64,000 nucleotides of DNA from NCBI GenBank assembly GCA_016214125.1, contig JACRPC010000012.1:124001-188000 (forward strand). The letters run 5' to 3'. The notes beneath the pieces were generated by a model, which saw nothing but the letters and a program-made list of their open reading frames with translations, ran no database searches and had not been told where the DNA came from. How positions within the stretch are numbered: the stretch's first letter is position 1; the number at the start of each line of letters is the position of its first letter. The DNA comes from Rhodospirillales bacterium (GTDB lineage Bacteria; Pseudomonadota; Alphaproteobacteria; Rhodospirillales; WMHbin7). A program made the position numbers and the translations under genes. Of the stretch, positions 19,142 through 28,195 are shown piece after piece.

Positions 19142-20944
19142 CTAATCCCCGCCCATCTTGAGCGCGGCCAGGAAGGCCGATTGCGGGATCTCGACCTTGC
19201 CGAACTGGCGCATCCGCTTCTTGCCCTCTTTTTGCTTGTCGAGCAGCTTGCGTTTGCGCGAGACGTCGCCGCCATAGCATTTGGCAAGCACGTCCTTCCT
19301 GAGCGCCGAGATGGTCTCGCGCGCCACGATCCGCCCGCCGATCGCGGCCTGGATGGCGATCTGGAACATCTGGCGCGGGATCAGTTCCTTGAGCTTGGCG
19401 CAGATGGCGCGGCCGCGCGCTTCCGCGACGCCGCGGTGGCAGATGAAGGCGAGCGCGTCGACCGGCTCGGTGTTGACCAGGATCGAAACCCGGATGAGAT
19501 CGCTTTCGGCGTAGGATTCGATTTCGTAATCGAAGCTGGCGTAGCCGCGCGACACCGATTTCAGCCGGTCGTAGAAATCGAAGACGATCTCGTTCAGGGG
19601 CAGGCGGTAGACCACCAGGGCGCGCTTGCCGGCGTAGGTGAGATTGACTTGTTGGCCGCGCCGCTCGGTGCACAGCGCCAGGATCGAGCCCAGATAGTCG
19701 TCGGGCACCAGGATGGTGGCCTTGATCCAGGGCTCCTCGATCTTGGCGATGCGCGCCGGATCGGGCATGTCGACCGGATTGTGCAGCTCCTGCACCTCGC
19801 CGTTGGTGAGGTGGACCTTGTAGACCACGCTGGGCGCCGTGGTGATGAGGTCGAGATCGAATTCGCGCTCGAGGCGCTCCTGGATGATTTCCAGATGGAG
19901 CAATCCCAAAAAGCCGCAGCGGAAGCCGAAGCCCAGGGCCGCCGAGGTCTCGGGCTGGTAGACGAAACTGGCGTCGTTGAGCCGAAGCTTGGAAAGCGAA
20001 TCGCGCAGCCTTTCGTAATCGGCGGCGTCGATGGGAAAGAGGCCGCAGAACACCACCGGCACGCTGGGCTTGAAGCCGGGCAGCGGATCGGCGGCCGGGC
20101 GGCGGTCGTCGGTGATGGTGTCGCCCACTTCGCAATCGGCCACCGCCTTGATCGAGGCGGTGACGAAGCCCACTTCGCCCGGCCCCAATTCGGCCAGGGT
20201 CTGCATTTTGGGGGTGAAGCAGCCGACCTGGTCGATGTCGTAAACGGCACCGGTGGCCATCATGCGGATGCGCTGGCCGCGCTTCAGGCGGCCATCGACC
20301 ACCCGCACCAGGGTGATGACCCCCAAATAGGAATCGTACCAGGAATCGACCAGGAGCGCCTTCAGGGGCGCCTCGGCGTCGCCCTTGGGCGGCGGCAGGC
20401 GGACGATCAGCGCTTCCAGGAGTTCGTCGATGCCGATGCCGGTCTTGGCCGAGATCGGCACCGCGCCCGAGGCATCGAGGCCGATCACCTCTTCGATCTG
20501 TTCCTTGACCCGTTCGGGCTCGGCGGCGGGCAGGTCGATCTTGTTCAGGACCGGCACGATCTCGTGGTTGTTGTCGAGCGCCTGGTAGACGTTGGCCAGG
20601 GTCTGCGCCTCAACACCCTGGCTGGCGTCGACCACCAGGATCGAGCCCTCGCAGGCGGCCAAGGACCGGCTCACCTCGTAGGCGAAATCGACATGGCCGG
20701 GGGTGTCCATCAGATTGAGCTGATAGGTCCGGCCGTCCTTGGCGGTGTAGGCCAGCCGCACCGTCTGCGCCTTGATGGTGATGCCGCGCTCGCGCTCGAT
20801 ATCCATGGAATCGAGCATCTGCTCGCGCATCTCGCGCGCCTCGACGGCGCCGCAGCGCTGAATCAGTCGATCAGCCAGGGTCGATTTCCCGTGGTCGATG
20901 TGGGCGATGATGGCGAAGTTGCGAATGCGCGAAAGGTCGGTCAT
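19142..20944 (-). CDS. lepA: Elongation factor 4, ribosome back-translocating GTPase
   Basis: A 600-residue translational GTPase of typical LepA length. G1 is AHIDHGKST (15-23); the G2 region is [15 protein letters not shown]3 is DTPGHVDF; G4 is NKIDLP. The LepA-specific C-terminal region ([20 protein letters not shown]) is intact. It acts on stalled or mis-translocated ribosomes and in 30S biogenesis. It is transcribed divergently from nudC with about 98 bases between starts. No signal peptidase gene follows it, unlike the lepA-lepB arrangement of enterobacteria. Confidence 0.97.
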   Translation of the reverse strand: MTDLSRIRNFAIIAHIDHGKSTLADRLIQRCGAVEAREMREQMLDSMDIERERGITIKAQTVRLAYTAKDGRTYQLNLMDTPGHVDFAYEVSRSLAACEGSILVVDASQGVEAQTLANVYQALDNNHEIVPVLNKIDLPAAEPERVKEQIEEVIGLDASGAVPISAKTGIGIDELLEALIVRLPPPKGDAEAPLKALLVDSWYDSYLGVITLVRVVDGRLKRGQRIRMMATGAVYDIDQVGCFTPKMQTLAELGPGEVGFVTASIKAVADCEVGDTITDDRRPAADPLPGFKPSVPVVFCGLFPIDAADYERLRDSLSKLRLNDASFVYQPETSAALGFGFRCGFLGLLHLEIIQERLEREFDLDLITTAPSVVYKVHLTNGEVQELHNPVDMPDPARIAKIEEPWIKATILVPDDYLGSILALCTERRGQQVNLTYAGKRALVVYRLPLNEIVFDFYDRLKSVSRGYASFDYEIESYAESDLIRVSILVNTEPVDALAFICHRGVAEARGRAICAKLKELIPRQMFQIAIQAAIGGRIVARETISALRKDVLAKCYGGDVSRKRKLLDKQKEGKKRMRQFGKVEIPQSAFLAALKMGGD

Positions 20945-21042
20945 CGGTCGATTGGGTCTCCGGAATCGGGCCGCACCATAGGGCGAAGACGGGCCGGGCG
21001 CAACGGTTGCGATGGGGGCTTGGGTTATGCCAGTCTCTGGGC

Positions 21043-21972
21043 ATGAATCTCGGACTCGTCACCCAGGACATCGTCTACAGCGGCTCCGGCCTCGAGCGCG
21101 CCGCCGCCTTGCGCCGCGACGGCGCCCGCCTGGCCGCCCTGGCCGGCGACGAAACGGCCCGCCTGATCCCCATGTGGCGGGGCAAGAATCTGGTGGCGAT
21201 CGAGGGCGGCCCGCGCGCCATTCTCCTGCCGGCCGCCGCGCTGCGCGAGGCGATGGCGGCGGCCAACGAGACCAGCTTTCTCGGTCTGTTCGACGGCGCC
21301 CCGCTGTTCGCCAGCGACATCACCAATCTGTCCGAGGGCCGCCAGCCTCCGGCGCTGGGCGAAGGCACCCAATTCGTCAATCTGCGCGAGGTGGGGCCCA
21401 ATCTGGCGTCCCGCGAGGCCTCGCTCCTCGCCTATGCGCGCGGCCTGTTGCACTGGCATTCGCAACACCGCTTCTGCCCGGCCTGCGGCCAACCCACCCA
21501 ATCCGAGGAAGGCGGCCACGTGCGCCGCTGCTCGGACAAGAGCTGCAACACCTTGCATTTCCCGCGCACCGATCCGGCGGTGATCATGCTGGTCCATGAC
21601 GGCGAACGCTGCCTGTTGGCCCGCCAGCCGCGCTTTCCGGCCGGCATGTATTCGACCCTGGCCGGCTTCGTCGAGCCGGGCGAAACCTTGGAAGAGGCGG
21701 TGATCCGCGAGGTGGCCGAGGAGGCCGGCATTCCGGTGGTCGAGGTCCGCTACGCCGGCTCGCAGCCCTGGCCCTTCCCGGCCTCGCTGATGCTGGGCTT
21801 CTACGCCCGGGCCACGGCGAGCGCCATCACGCTCGATCCGCACGAGCTGGAAGACGCCCGCTGGCTCAGCCGCACCGAATTGCGCGACAGCGAAAGACTG
21901 GGCATCCATCTGCCCAGGGGCGATTCCATCGCCCGGCGGCTGGTGGAAGGCTGGCTCAACGCGCGGATTTAG
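21043..21972 (+). CDS. nudC: NAD(+) diphosphatase / NAD-capped RNA decapping Nudix hydrolase
   Basis: A 309-residue protein with the full NudC layout: an N-terminal domain; a four-cysteine zinc site (C145, C148, C163, C168); the Nudix box at 208-230 ([13 protein letters not shown], then REVAEEAG); and the NudC-specific SQPWPFP motif starting at S240. NudC cleaves NADH to NMNH and AMP and removes NAD caps from RNA. I took the ATG giving [10 protein letters not shown]; an upstream GTG-type extension of 12 codons adds nothing recognisable. It is followed by a strong hairpin. Confidence 0.95.
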   Translation: MNLGLVTQDIVYSGSGLERAAALRRDGARLAALAGDETARLIPMWRGKNLVAIEGGPRAILLPAAALREAMAAANETSFLGLFDGAPLFASDITNLSEGRQPPALGEGTQFVNLREVGPNLASREASLLAYARGLLHWHSQHRFCPACGQPTQSEEGGHVRRCSDKSCNTLHFPRTDPAVIMLVHDGERCLLARQPRFPAGMYSTLAGFVEPGETLEEAVIREVAEEAGIPVVEVRYAGSQPWPFPASLMLGFYARATASAITLDPHELEDARWLSRTELRDSERLGIHLPRGDSIARRLVEGWLNARI

Positions 21973-21979
21973 ACAAAGA

Positions 21980-22013
21980 CCACCCCGCGATGATACGCCT
22001 CATCGCGGGGTGG
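21980..22013 (+). terminator. Strong hairpin after nudC (atypical terminator)
   Basis: A perfect 14-base stem (CCACCCCGCGATGA / TCATCGCGGGGTGG) with a six-base loop starts 7 bases after the nudC stop. No T-run follows, so it is either an atypical terminator or an RNA 3'-end stabiliser. It merges into repeat copy 3. Confidence 0.6.
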
Positions 22014-22016
22014 ATC

Positions 22017-22112
22017 GGCCGCAAGGCGGCCACGCGCCGAAGGGCGCGGGAGCCAAGGGAGCCGGAGGGCGACTGCCGGCGATTGAGGGGCGTTGATCGG
22101 CAACGATCAACG
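22017..22112 (-). repeat. Dispersed GC-rich intergenic repeat, copy 3 (inverse orientation) with flanking palindrome
   Basis: Read on the minus strand it begins CCCTCAATCGCCGGC and contains CGCCCTCCGGCTCCCTTGG and a GCGCC-CTTC-GGCGC hairpin, matching the copies at 4015 and 46911 block for block. Its outer flank, 22091-22112, is the palindrome CGTTGATCG-GCAA-CGATCAACG. The same palindrome, apart from its loop, flanks the copy at 46.9 kb. Confidence 0.65.
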
Positions 22113-22139
22113 CCAAAAAATAACAACGGGGAGAGCGAC

Positions 22140-22598
22140 GTGACCGAAGATACCAAACCCTTCATCGTCACCCGTCGCGTCGATTGGGGCGATTGCGATC
22201 CGGCCGGCATCATCTACACGCCCCGGGTCTTCGATTTCGCCTACGAATCGCTGGGCATCTGGTACCGCGACTGGATGGGGGTGAGCTGGTGGCAGGCCAA
22301 GGGCAAATCCGATTACGGCTCGCCCACCGTGCATGCCGAATGCCACTATTTCCGCCCGCTCGAACCCGACGACCACGCCTTTCTCGAAATTCGCATCGCC
22401 GCCCTGGGCCGCAGTTCGACCACCTACCAGGTGATCGCCCGCAACAAGGACGGCCAGAGCTGCTTCGTGGTTTCCTTCACCGCCTGCTACACCAATTTCG
22501 TCCAGATGCGTTCGGCGGAGATTCCCCAGGCTTGGCGGGCCAGGATGGAAACCTATCACGCCGCCTGGCCGGCCCTGCCGATCGAGGAGGTTCGCTGA
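22140..22598 (+). CDS. Acyl-CoA thioesterase, 4-hydroxybenzoyl-CoA thioesterase (hot-dog) family
   Basis: A 152-residue hot-dog protein with the catalytic region RVDWGDCDPAGIIYTPR (Asp at about 20). It starts at a GTG with GGGGAGAG upstream. This family hydrolyses aryl- or short-chain acyl-CoA. The stop overlaps the start of the following acyl-CoA ligase by one base (TGATG), so a thioesterase and a ligase with opposite activities on an acyl-CoA are translated together. That suggests a shared aromatic or fatty acyl substrate; the identity is inferred only. Confidence 0.85.
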   Translation: MTEDTKPFIVTRRVDWGDCDPAGIIYTPRVFDFAYESLGIWYRDWMGVSWWQAKGKSDYGSPTVHAECHYFRPLEPDDHAFLEIRIAALGRSSTTYQVIARNKDGQSCFVVSFTACYTNFVQMRSAEIPQAWRARMETYHAAWPALPIEEVR

Positions 22599-24136
22599 TG
22601 TTGACCCTGTCGTCGCTCTTCGACTCCACGGTGCGGCGCTTTCCCAACCGTCCGGCGCTCCATATCGGCACCGAAACGCTCACCTGGCGCGATTACGCGG
22701 CGCGCACCGCCCGCACCGCCACCCGGCTCAAGGAGGCCGGCATCGGACCGGGCAAGCGCTTCGCCGTGCTGGGGCGCAATTCGCCCCATCAGGCCCTGCT
22801 CTTCCAGGCCAGCTACCGGCTGGGTTCGACCGTGGTGCCGATCAATTTCCGCCTGGCGGCGCCCGAGATCGCCTACATCCTCAAGGACAGCGAAAGCGAT
22901 CTGCTGCTCTATGAGGGCGTCTTCCAAGAGCTGCTCGACCAGCCGCCGGTGGCCGAATGGCGGGCGGTGGGCGGGCGGATGCAAAGCTGGTCGGAATTCG
23001 AGACCGGCATCGCCGGCGCCGCGCAAACCCCGATCGCCGAGATTGGCGAGGAATCGCCCGCCTTCCTGCTCTACACCGGCGGCACCACCGGGCGGGCCAA
23101 GGGCGTGGTGCTGACCCACCGCAACCTTGCCACCAACGCCCTGCAACTGTCCGAGGCCAAGCGCGAGGGCCCCGATCATTGCTATTTGCACATGGCGCCG
23201 ATGTTCCACGCCGCCGAGCTTTACAGCAATTTCATGCTGGTAAGCGGCGCGGCCAGCCGTTACCTCGAGATGGCCGATCCGAAGATCATTCTTGAATTGA
23301 TCGACGCCAAGGCGATCAGCGCCACCATGCTGCCGCCGGTGATGCTGATCAAAATGCTGCAGCTGATCGAGGCCGACCCCAAGGCCTACGACCTTCGCAG
23401 CCTGCGCTATCTTTTGTACGGCTCGGCGCCGACGCCCGAGAAATGGGTGCGCCGGGCGTTGGAGGTGTTCGCCCACACCCGAATCTGGCACGGCTATGGG
23501 CTGACCGAGACCTCGCCGATCCTAAACACCATCGAGCATGACCGCGCCTGGCTGGCACAAGGCCATCCGAGGGCCGAGCGGCTTAATTCGGTCGGCCCGC
23601 CGCTGATCGGCACCGAGGTCCGCATCGTGGGTGATTCCGGCCAGGAGCTGGCGGTCGGCCAGGTGGGCGAGATCGTGGTGCGCGGGCCGCAGGTCAGCGC
23701 CGGCTATTACAAGCTGCCCAAGGAAACCGCCGCCGCCTTTCGAAACGGCTGGTTCCACACCGGCGATGTCGGCAAGGTCGACGATGAAGGCTTCCTCACC
23801 CTGCTCGACCGCAAGAAGGACATGGTGATCACCGGCGGCGAGAACGTCTACACCACCGAGGTGGAGACGGTGCTGGCCCAGCATCCCGATCTTCAGGACG
23901 TGGCGGTGATCGGTGTGCCCGACGAGCTGTTCGGCGAGGCCCTGGTGGCGGTGCTGGTCGCCAAGCCGGGCGCCCGGCCCACCACCGAGGCAGTGCTGGC
24001 CCATTGCCGGGCCCAGATCGGCGGCTACAAGATTCCTAGGCGGGTCGAGTGGCTGGACGAATTGCCGCGCAGCGCGGTGGGCAAGATCCGCAAGGACGAA
24101 TTGCGCCGGGTTTTCAAAGGCGAGCGGACGGGGTGA
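22598..24136 (+). CDS. AMP-forming acyl-CoA ligase
   Basis: A 512-residue ANL-superfamily enzyme. Visible: the phosphate-binding loop YTGGTTGRAKGV (about residue 160), the adenine-site region YGLTETSP, the hinge region LDRKKDMVITGGENVYTTEV and the C-terminal catalytic lysine in LPRSAVGKIRKDELR. It activates a carboxylic acid via the acyl-AMP to the CoA ester. A GAGGAGG ribosome site lies inside the thioesterase coding end. The GGENVYTTEVE hinge form is common in fatty-acid and aromatic acid ligases; the substrate cannot be read from sequence. Confidence 0.9.
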   Translation: MLTLSSLFDSTVRRFPNRPALHIGTETLTWRDYAARTARTATRLKEAGIGPGKRFAVLGRNSPHQALLFQASYRLGSTVVPINFRLAAPEIAYILKDSESDLLLYEGVFQELLDQPPVAEWRAVGGRMQSWSEFETGIAGAAQTPIAEIGEESPAFLLYTGGTTGRAKGVVLTHRNLATNALQLSEAKREGPDHCYLHMAPMFHAAELYSNFMLVSGAASRYLEMADPKIILELIDAKAISATMLPPVMLIKMLQLIEADPKAYDLRSLRYLLYGSAPTPEKWVRRALEVFAHTRIWHGYGLTETSPILNTIEHDRAWLAQGHPRAERLNSVGPPLIGTEVRIVGDSGQELAVGQVGEIVVRGPQVSAGYYKLPKETAAAFRNGWFHTGDVGKVDDEGFLTLLDRKKDMVITGGENVYTTEVETVLAQHPDLQDVAVIGVPDELFGEALVAVLVAKPGARPTTEAVLAHCRAQIGGYKIPRRVEWLDELPRSAVGKIRKDELRRVFKGERTG

Positions 24137-24305
24137 GAAGGGCAAACGGGCGGCCGATGCGGGACCAATCCGCCAAGGCCCGGGCCTCCTCTTAACCTTC
24201 CGCGCCCCCCCCAAACTTGCCAGATTCCGACTTTCCGGCGGCTTTCCCGCCAGGGCCGCCGGCCGCCCCGCCATCCCTATCTTAGGAAATTTATGCCAAA
24301 AGTCC
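24137..24305. other. Gene-free stretch between the acyl-CoA ligase gene and the cspA promoter
   Basis: No frame reads like a protein. There is no T-tailed hairpin clear enough to call as the terminator of the acyl-CoA ligase gene. GC falls sharply near 24280, where the cspA promoter and leader begin. Confidence 0.4.
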
Positions 24306-24334
24306 TTGCATCCGGGCCGTGAACACTTTATCTG
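24306..24334 (+). promoter_or_regulatory. Possible cspA promoter with a long 5' leader
   Basis: TTGCAT (24306-24311) and TATCTG (24329-24334) are 17 bases apart, placing transcription start near 24341 and giving a leader of about 124 bases. Long structured leaders are typical of cold-shock genes. The leader contains two related segments, ATGCGTCGCA and ATGCGCCGCA, that could pair alternatively. The hexamers are only moderate matches. Confidence 0.35.
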
Positions 24335-24464
24335 GACAGGGTCACTCTACTTCGGATTGCCGATTCGTTGCGTTCTTGAACCCTACGATCGCCGTCTTTC
24401 CAGGTAAAGATTGATGCGTCGCAGACCTTTATGCGCCGCAACCCCGCAATTCTGGAGTACAAGA

Positions 24465-24674
24465 ATGGCTATCGGCACTGTGAAATGGTTTAACGCCACT
24501 AAGGGCTTCGGCTTCATTCAACCCGAAAACGGCGGACCGGACGTCTTCGTCCACATCTCCGCCGTCGAGCGCGCCGGCATGCGGCAGCTTAATGAAGGCC
24601 AGAAGATTTCCTACGAAGAGCAGCGCGATCCGAAGCGCGGCAAGACTTCGGCGGAAAACCTGAAGGCGGTTTGA
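24465..24674 (+). CDS. cspA: Cold-shock protein, CspA family
   Basis: A 69-residue single OB-fold protein of normal length. RNP1 is KGFGFI and RNP2 is VFVHIS; it begins [10 protein letters not shown]. These proteins melt RNA secondary structure and act as RNA chaperones, often but not always cold-induced. A GGAG site lies 7 bases before the ATG. It has its own intrinsic terminator and stands alone. Confidence 0.96.
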   Translation: MAIGTVKWFNATKGFGFIQPENGGPDVFVHISAVERAGMRQLNEGQKISYEEQRDPKRGKTSAENLKAV

Positions 24675-24689
24675 CCGTTTCGATTCGAC

Positions 24690-24717
24690 AAATCGGGGAC
24701 CCGCGGTCCCCGATTTT
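24690..24717 (+). terminator. Intrinsic terminator of cspA
   Basis: The stem AAATCGGGGACC / GGTCCCCGATTT around a three-base loop, followed by T residues, 16 bases after the stop codon. A textbook terminator. Confidence 0.9.
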
Positions 24718-24868
24718 GCGATTTTGGCCTTCGCCCCTTTAGCCGAGCCGAAACGCCGGCCCAAGGCCCGAACGCTGCCTCTGACTCTAGCGAACTGAGA
24801 TCCGGCCTGGTAAGGTCGCGCTTTGTTGCGACTCCTCGCCCCGCGCCCGCCGGGAAAATAGCGCCTCC

Positions 24869-25714
24869 CTACACCCCGTAGCGCGCCAGGCTGCGTTCGA
24901 CCTGCCCGACATAGCCGCCGCCGAACAGGCGGACATGGACCAAGAGCGGATAGAGATTGTAAAGGTCGCGCCGTTCCTCGAAAAAGCCCTCGGCGATCGG
25001 GCGATGGCGGCCATATTCGCCAAAGAACGCTTGGCCCATGGTGTGGAACAAGGTGGCGAAGGCCAGTTCGATTTCGGGATCGGCGTAATAGATCGCCGGA
25101 TCGACGAAACCCAGGATGCGGCCCTTTTTCGCCAGCACATTGCCGGCCCACAGATCGCCATGAATAAGGGCGGGCGCCGCCGGCCGGGCGATCCAGCGCG
25201 CAAGCCTTCCGGCCAGGCGCTCGATCCGGCGCAGGAGGGGCGCGTCGATCACCCCTTCCTCGCGGGCGGCCTCGGCCATCGCCAGAAGACGGCGCTGGGC
25301 GAAGAACTCGATCCAGGATTCCAAAGGCCCATTCGGTTGGGCAAGGCCGCCGATCAGCGTGTCGCGCTCGAGCCCATAGAGGGGCCGGGTATGCGCGTGC
25401 AGGGCGGCGATCAGGCGGGCGGCGTGGATTTCGGCCGCGTCGTCGAGCCCGTCGCCGGCCGCGATATGCTCGATCAGCAACAGATCGGGCTCGGCCAGCA
25501 GCACCTTCGGCACCGGCACTTTGCCGGCCAGTTGCTCCAGCATCCAGCCTTCGATGGCAAGGCCTTGCCCGCCCAGCTTGGCCACCACACGCCGCCCATC
25601 GGCCAGATCGAGCGCCCGCACCTGGGCGATCGAGCCGCCGGAAAGCGGATGCGTGGCGGCGATCCGGGCGCCCAGCGCCCGTTCAGCCCGCGCTTGCCAA
25701 TCGGCTTTGGACAT
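24869..25714 (-). CDS. Fructosamine kinase family protein (protein-deglycation kinase)
   Basis: A 281-residue aminoglycoside-phosphotransferase-fold kinase of the fructosamine-3-kinase family. The catalytic loop is HGDLWAGN (185-192) and the metal-binding segment is FVDPAIYYADPE (203-214). Bacterial members phosphorylate ribulosamines or erythrulosamines on glycated proteins or amines, which then decompose to release the free amine. Its start overlaps the phosphatase gene by 32 bases, a strongly coupled arrangement. The sugar specificity is not readable from sequence. Confidence 0.88.
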   Translation of the reverse strand: MSKADWQARAERALGARIAATHPLSGGSIAQVRALDLADGRRVVAKLGGQGLAIEGWMLEQLAGKVPVPKVLLAEPDLLLIEHIAAGDGLDDAAEIHAARLIAALHAHTRPLYGLERDTLIGGLAQPNGPLESWIEFFAQRRLLAMAEAAREEGVIDAPLLRRIERLAGRLARWIARPAAPALIHGDLWAGNVLAKKGRILGFVDPAIYYADPEIELAFATLFHTMGQAFFGEYGRHRPIAEGFFEERRDLYNLYPLLVHVRLFGGGYVGQVERSLARYGV

Positions 25715-26165
25715 GGATGAGAATGGCCCGGGCGCCGGTTTCGATCAGGTCGAACACATGCTCGAAGCCGTCGGGGCCGCCGTAATAGGGATCGGGAACG
25801 TCCTGGACGCTGGCGTCGGGCACGAAATCGAGAAACAGGTGGATGTCGGCCGCCGAGCCTTTGGGTTTCGCCCGTTCGAGATGGCGCTGATGCTCGCGGG
25901 TCATCGCCAGGATCAGATCGAAGCGCCGGAAATCGGCCGCCACGACGGCGCGGGCGCGCTGGTCGGACAGATCGACGCCGCGCCGAAGCGCCTCCTCCTG
26001 GGTGCGCGGATCGGGCGGCTCGCCCTGGTGATAGCCATGGGTGCCGGCCGAATCGATGCCGACCTGCCCCGCCAGCCCGGCCGCCTCGACCAGCTTGCGG
26101 AACACGCCCTCGGCGGTGGGCGAGCGGCAGATGTTGCCGCTGCAGACGAACAGAACCTGATACAC
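25683..26165 (-). CDS. Low-molecular-weight protein tyrosine phosphatase family protein
   Basis: A 160-residue protein with the P-loop C8-SGNIC-R14 near the N-terminus and the general-acid aspartate in VPDPYYGG. The start is a GTG (MYQVLFVCSG); the open frame upstream has no family resemblance. These enzymes remove phosphate from tyrosine or from small phosphosugars. Its 32-base overlap with the fructosamine-kinase gene matches the known association of these families in bacteria, in which the phosphatase was proposed to act on the phosphorylated sugar that forms the glycation adduct. Confidence 0.9.
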   Translation of the reverse strand: MYQVLFVCSGNICRSPTAEGVFRKLVEAAGLAGQVGIDSAGTHGYHQGEPPDPRTQEEALRRGVDLSDQRARAVVAADFRRFDLILAMTREHQRHLERAKPKGSAADIHLFLDFVPDASVQDVPDPYYGGPDGFEHVFDLIETGARAILIHVQSRLASAG

Positions 26166-26229
26166 GGGATACCTTTTCCAAGGAGGGGGCTTGGGATTAT
26201 CCTGGTCGGCGACGAAAGGGGCAAGGCGT

Positions 26230-26961
26230 ATGAAAACCGGCAAGCGGATCGTCATTCTCACCGGAGCGGGAATTTCCAAGGAATCGGGGCTGGACACCTT
26301 CCGCGACGCCGACGGGCTGTGGTCGAAGGTGCGGATCGAGGATGTCGCCACCCCCGAGGCCTTCGCCCGCGACCCGGTCAAGGTGCATGAATTCTACAAC
26401 CAGCGCCGCCGCCAGATGGTGGGCGGCAACATTCGCCCCAACGCCGCCCATCGGGCGCTGGCGCGGCTGGAAGAGGAAGGCGCCCAACAGGCGATCGAGG
26501 TGCTGCTGGTCACCCAGAACATCGACGATCTGCACGAAAAGGCCGGCAGCCGCAATCTTCTGCACATGCATGGCGAGATGAAAAAGGCCCGCTGCGAGGC
26601 CTGCGACCACGTTACCGCGTGGGAGGCCGATCTTACCCGGGAAACCCTTTGCCCCGGCTGCGCCCGGCCGGGCGGCATGCGGCCGCATGTGGTGTGGTTC
26701 GGCGAGATGCCGCTTTACATGGACGCGATCATGCAGGCGCTTGAGCGCTGCGATTTGTTCCTGTCGATCGGCACTTCGGGCAATGTCTATCCCGCCGCCG
26801 GCTTCGTGCGTCAGGTGCGGCGCGCCGGCCGCGCCCATACGGTGGAGCTGAATCTGGAACCTTCGGAAGGGGTGGAGCTGTTCGCCGAAACCATTCACGG
26901 CCCCGCCAGCCGCATCGTGCCCGATTATGTGGCGCGGATTTTGGGGGAGAAAATGATATGA
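26230..26961 (+). CDS. cobB: NAD-dependent protein deacylase, sirtuin family
   Basis: A 243-residue class III-like sirtuin. NAD-binding GAGIS (12-16), TQNID (95-99), catalytic H114, zinc cysteines C122, C125, C141 and C144, and the Y56-x2-R59 pair (EFYNQRR) that gives desuccinylase/demalonylase ability in this class. It removes acyl groups from lysines, for example in acyl-CoA synthetases. It is divergent from the phosphatase gene with 64 bases between, and its last codons overlap the start of the AT-rich membrane-protein gene (ATGA). Confidence 0.95.
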   Translation: MKTGKRIVILTGAGISKESGLDTFRDADGLWSKVRIEDVATPEAFARDPVKVHEFYNQRRRQMVGGNIRPNAAHRALARLEEEGAQQAIEVLLVTQNIDDLHEKAGSRNLLHMHGEMKKARCEACDHVTAWEADLTRETLCPGCARPGGMRPHVVWFGEMPLYMDAIMQALERCDLFLSIGTSGNVYPAAGFVRQVRRAGRAHTVELNLEPSEGVELFAETIHGPASRIVPDYVARILGEKMI

Positions 26962-27725
26962 CAGACAACAAGCCAACTTTCGGCCAAATTGCCGGTGCCG
27001 TCCCTGTTATTATTGTTATGCTTTCTGTTATCCATGAAATTGGGTACTTCATCCCATTTCCTTCAAACATATTAAGCATCGCAAGCATTAATGACTTTAT
27101 TGTTGTGTCAATTCACTGGCTTCCGTGGGGAATAACCATGTTTTTTATTGGGTGGGTTATTCATTTTTTTCTCATGAGAATTGAAGGATTTAAAACAGAT
27201 GACGAACTAATTGACAGCTCTTCTTTTCCAAAGCTTATAAAAATTTTTCGGCGGTCGAATGACATTGCATTGCCTGCTATAATAATTATATCTGGTATTG
27301 TAGAGTTTGCTTTCTTAACAATGGCGGAATGGAAAATTATTGGGGCTGCATCTACAGTTACATGGGCAATAGTTTTATTTTATTTTGCAAATCATGAGAA
27401 CTCGCCAATTAGAAAAAGGCTAACGTTTCTTGGCTTATTACTTATCCCATCTTTTTCTATCATTGCTTTTTTCCTTGGACTAGAGGACGGATACAATACT
27501 CTGATGCGTGGAGGAAAAAATAAAATTATAGTTGATGACAATGCCGAAGCATATATTTTAAGAAGCTTTGAACGCGGAATGCTAATATATAATAAAGATC
27601 ATAGCTATATAGATCTTATATCTTGGGATAAGACGGTTATTTTTAGCCAAATCGTAACCACTCCACCTAACGTAGCAAAAATTTGTTATTTATTTGGAAA
27701 AAACTGTCCAGAAATACTAAAGTAG
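26958..27725 (+). CDS. AT-rich membrane protein of unknown function
   Basis: A 255-residue protein whose DNA is strikingly AT-rich beside neighbours of high GC, with codons such as ATA, TTA, AAA and ATT that are almost absent elsewhere in the window. At least four hydrophobic segments are visible: about 12-33 (AVPVIIVMLSVIHEIGYF), 46-73, 103-137 and 153-172. A soluble C-terminal part of about 75 residues follows (NKIIVDDNAEAYILRSFERG). The start overlaps the cobB stop by 4 bases. I do not recognise the family. Base composition indicates recent horizontal gain. It could be a stress or defence effector, but nothing seen proves this. Confidence 0.75.
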   Translation: MTDNKPTFGQIAGAVPVIIVMLSVIHEIGYFIPFPSNILSIASINDFIVVSIHWLPWGITMFFIGWVIHFFLMRIEGFKTDDELIDSSSFPKLIKIFRRSNDIALPAIIIISGIVEFAFLTMAEWKIIGAASTVTWAIVLFYFANHENSPIRKRLTFLGLLLIPSFSIIAFFLGLEDGYNTLMRGGKNKIIVDDNAEAYILRSFERGMLIYNKDHSYIDLISWDKTVIFSQIVTTPPNVAKICYLFGKNCPEILK

Positions 27726-27778
27726 ATCGTTAATATTCAATTTTCTGGTTTCCACGCAATGCCTTCTTGGAATGAACA

Positions 27779-28186
27779 TCAGTTTTCGTTTCGCTTCGGC
27801 ACGACGAAATCCTCAAGCGGGCGACCCAGAGCCTGGGCCAAGCGCGCCATCGCCGCCAGACTGCCCGGCTTCTTGCCAGTCTCGATCTCGCTCAAATAGG
27901 TGGCGCTGAGGCCGGCCCGAGCAGCCAGGGCGCGGGCGCCAAGGCCGCGATGAAGCCGCCAGACGCGCACCGGGCTCTCGCCCCCGATCAGGCGCTCGAC
28001 CAAGGCGATCGGCAGGTGATCGGCCCGCGCCTTGGCCTTGCCCAGCTTGCGCTCGTGGCGCTGGGCGCCCCGGAGGGTGGCGCGGTCCTCGGCATCTTCC
28101 AGGCGCTCGATCAGGGTCGGGTAATCGGCGCGCGACAGGGTAACGGTGTCGGCGGTGCGGGAAATGGGCATGATCCTTCGATGCAT
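27779..28186 (-). CDS. XRE-type helix-turn-helix regulator, antitoxin-like
   Basis: A 135-residue protein. The N-terminal part (TVTLSRADYPTLIERLEDAED) resembles antitoxins. The C-terminal 75-130 region is a Cro/XRE HTH (RALAARAGLSATYLSEIETG, then KKPGSLAAMARLAQALG). An AAGGGAG site precedes the ATG. It follows the membrane glycosyltransferase gene by 9 bases. No partner toxin is adjacent, so it is either a solitary regulator or the orphan of a toxin-antitoxin pair. Its targets are unknown. Confidence 0.82.
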   Translation of the reverse strand: MHRRIMPISRTADTVTLSRADYPTLIERLEDAEDRATLRGAQRHERKLGKAKARADHLPIALVERLIGGESPVRVWRLHRGLGARALAARAGLSATYLSEIETGKKPGSLAAMARLAQALGRPLEDFVVPKRNEN

Positions 28187-28195
28187 GATTCTCCC

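Noticed and set aside
19067-21046. 659-codon plus-strand open frame opposite lepA
   Set aside because: lepA on the minus strand is complete and typical; the antisense translation has no protein-like motifs.
26958-27725. AT-rich gene as part of a named phage-defence system with the sirtuin
   Set aside because: Defence sirtuins are usually fused to or partnered with different domains. This sirtuin is an ordinary CobB deacylase with zinc site and Y-x2-R, so no known defence system can be claimed.
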